This document shows positions 63,327-64,000 of a stretch of 64,000 bases of DNA, in pieces; positions within the stretch are counted from its first letter, which is position 1; each line of letters opens with the position of its first letter. Below the pieces are notes generated by a model, which saw only the letters and a program-made list of their open reading frames with translations, searched no databases and had not been told where the DNA came from. Position numbers and translations under genes: made by a program. The stretch is from Prostheceraeus crozeri (taxonomy: Eukaryota > Platyhelminthes > Polycladida > Euryleptidae). The stretch is taken from contig CAJQUW010008706.1 of assembly GCA_907163375.1 (NCBI GenBank), positions 248,001 through 312,000 on the forward strand, given 5' to 3'.

Positions 63327-63857
63327 TTATAAATCAATGGTTTGAAAGAGATAAAATAGATACAGCTGGTAACTATCATACAGCGAGCAATGATAACCAT
63401 ATAGGACTTTGGCAGTGCTGAGGTAAGGAGGAAAGAAGCATTGGTTATGAACGTAGCTACTACAACGAACAGACAAAATAGGAACACACAAATCCTTAAA
63501 ACGTTTCGTGACTTCATGATAATGTTGATTCACTCTACTATCCCAAGGTGGGAGCAAAATATCATTAATGACTAGATTGGGAAATACTTTCCTCTCCTTA
63601 CCAGGATTATTACAAAAGATGCGTATAACATTGAAAGCAGCTAACCATCGTTTAAAGTCAATAAGAAGAGCACTCTCACAAGAAAAGCCATAGTCTTGCA
63701 AATATTTCAGATTAAGTCCATGAATGTGTTTTCTCGCCCATTGATCAACATTGGGATTGCAGTTGGCATGTTGATGATAGACACTGACAATCTGATATGT
63801 CCAATTGTTCATAGCAATAGCACTGAGCTCCTGTACAGGTTCACCCTCACAATCCAT
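63327..63857 (-). CDS. DEDDh-exonuclease-like Polinton protein
   Basis: The 176-aa frame starts MDCEGEPVQELSAIAMNNW. The D-x-E at the end of a hydrophobic strand (open codons for ASIIIF precede the ATG), the central block WARKHIHGLNLKYLQDYGF, the NDILLPPWDSR region and the final YHCSLYDSYQLYLFY (H followed by D after four residues) fit the order of DEDDh 3'-5' exonucleases. The family is recurrent in Polintons. Just upstream a TTTTAG before GCTTCT could be a splice acceptor, so the gene may have an earlier exon beyond 63880. The overlapping hydrophobic frame 63191-63517 is treated as a shadow. Confidence 0.6.
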   Translation of the reverse strand: MDCEGEPVQELSAIAMNNWTYQIVSVYHQHANCNPNVDQWARKHIHGLNLKYLQDYGFSCESALLIDFKRWLAAFNVIRIFCNNPGKERKVFPNLVINDILLPPWDSRVNQHYHEVTKRFKDLCVPILSVRCSSYVHNQCFFPPYLSTAKVLYGYHCSLYDSYQLYLFYLFQTIDL

Positions 63858-64000
63858 AAAAATGATGATAGAAGCCTAAAACGGAAATTTACACATCTAA
63901 GGAAACGTTCTATAACATATTACAAAATGAAGAATTACATCGATGCTTTTCACGACAAAATACACAAATGATATGATGGCAACGAAGAAGTAAAATGTAT
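63858..64000. other. Right edge of window inside the Polinton
   Basis: No complete gene is seen. The Polinton continues beyond the window; its right terminal repeat is not included. Confidence 0.5.

Larger units (their letters stand above)
41670..64000. mobile_element. Polinton/Maverick (adintovirus-like) element, left and central part
   Basis: The interval contains the full diagnostic gene set of Polintons: protein-primed DNA polymerase B, retroviral-type integrase with chromodomain, packaging ATPase, adenain-type protease, and double-jelly-roll-type major capsid protein (F54H12.2 family). Tightly packed small virion genes accompany them. The left edge is approximate: repeats start at ~41.7 kb and the first gene-like sequence is at ~44.4 kb. 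The right terminus lies outside the window, so a terminal inverted repeat and target duplication cannot be verified. At over 20 kb, the size is normal for the class. Confidence 0.93.

Noticed and set aside
63191-63517. Hydrophobic 108-codon frame (minus)
   Set aside because: It overlaps, in another frame, the conserved C-terminus of the exonuclease-like protein, whose motif HCSLYD lies in this stretch. The hydrophobicity is probably a by-product.

Overview
The window is animal genomic DNA. It is AT-rich, with a spliced Cys-loop receptor gene, LINE, Penelope and Tc1/mariner debris, many short inverted-repeat elements, and GT-AG introns. Motifs such as TACATGTAGGCCTAC-like palindromes (around 18.5-18.7 kb) and the mix of Penelope, CR1-like LINE and Polinton elements suggest a marine invertebrate, possibly an echinoderm or other deuterostome. 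The lineage is inference only.

Region 1-41.6 kb is host DNA dominated by repeats. It holds several foldback or MITE-like elements (one with a clear 9-bp target duplication), a decayed Tc1 transposase (9.5-10.5 kb) joined to a 5'-truncated CR1/Jockey-like LINE (10.5-12.4 kb, minus), two exons of a nicotinic-receptor-like gene on the minus strand (17.33-16.96 and 20.78-20.12 kb), a 28-bp minisatellite, a second LINE (23.1-24.65 kb), further LINE and transposase scraps, and a Penelope-like element whose two halves now point in opposite directions (35.6-37.16 kb). The only non-transposon gene recognised here is the receptor.

Region ~41.7-64.0 kb is the left and central part of a large Polinton/Maverick (adintovirus-like) element that runs off the right edge. 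It begins with ~292-bp tandem repeats and an inverted copy (probable terminal-repeat region). Next comes an accessory block of small plus-strand genes (44.4-47.4 kb). Two of these have a TATA box just upstream, and all three units are followed by the same ~135-145-nt cassette, whose first hairpin matches the metazoan histone-mRNA stem-loop at 15 of 16 positions. A protein-primed type B DNA polymerase gene (48.8-52.8 kb, plus) carries small introns and zinc fingers at its 5' end. Then come virion genes on the minus strand: two paralogous ~470-510-aa proteins, an adenain-like protease, the F54H12.2-type major capsid protein, a pVI-like basic protein, a chromodomain integrase, a conserved basic protein, a packaging ATPase, a QKGGFL minor protein, a membrane-RING protein, a stand-alone relative of the polymerase N-terminal domain, and a DEDDh-exonuclease-like protein.

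The most unusual part is a plus-strand island inside the virion block (55.98-57.23 kb). It contains two tandem PC4-like small proteins followed by an intact 181-aa homologue of the TATA-binding protein core. It keeps three of the four intercalating phenylalanines and both central asparagines. With the TATA boxes and histone-like 3' ends, this suggests the element encodes part of its own RNA polymerase II initiation apparatus and uses a cell-cycle-type RNA 3' end. Several core genes carry single-base frame offsets or an in-frame stop, so this copy is either a recent endogenous copy beginning to decay or contains sequencing indels; which of these is true cannot be decided from the sequence.
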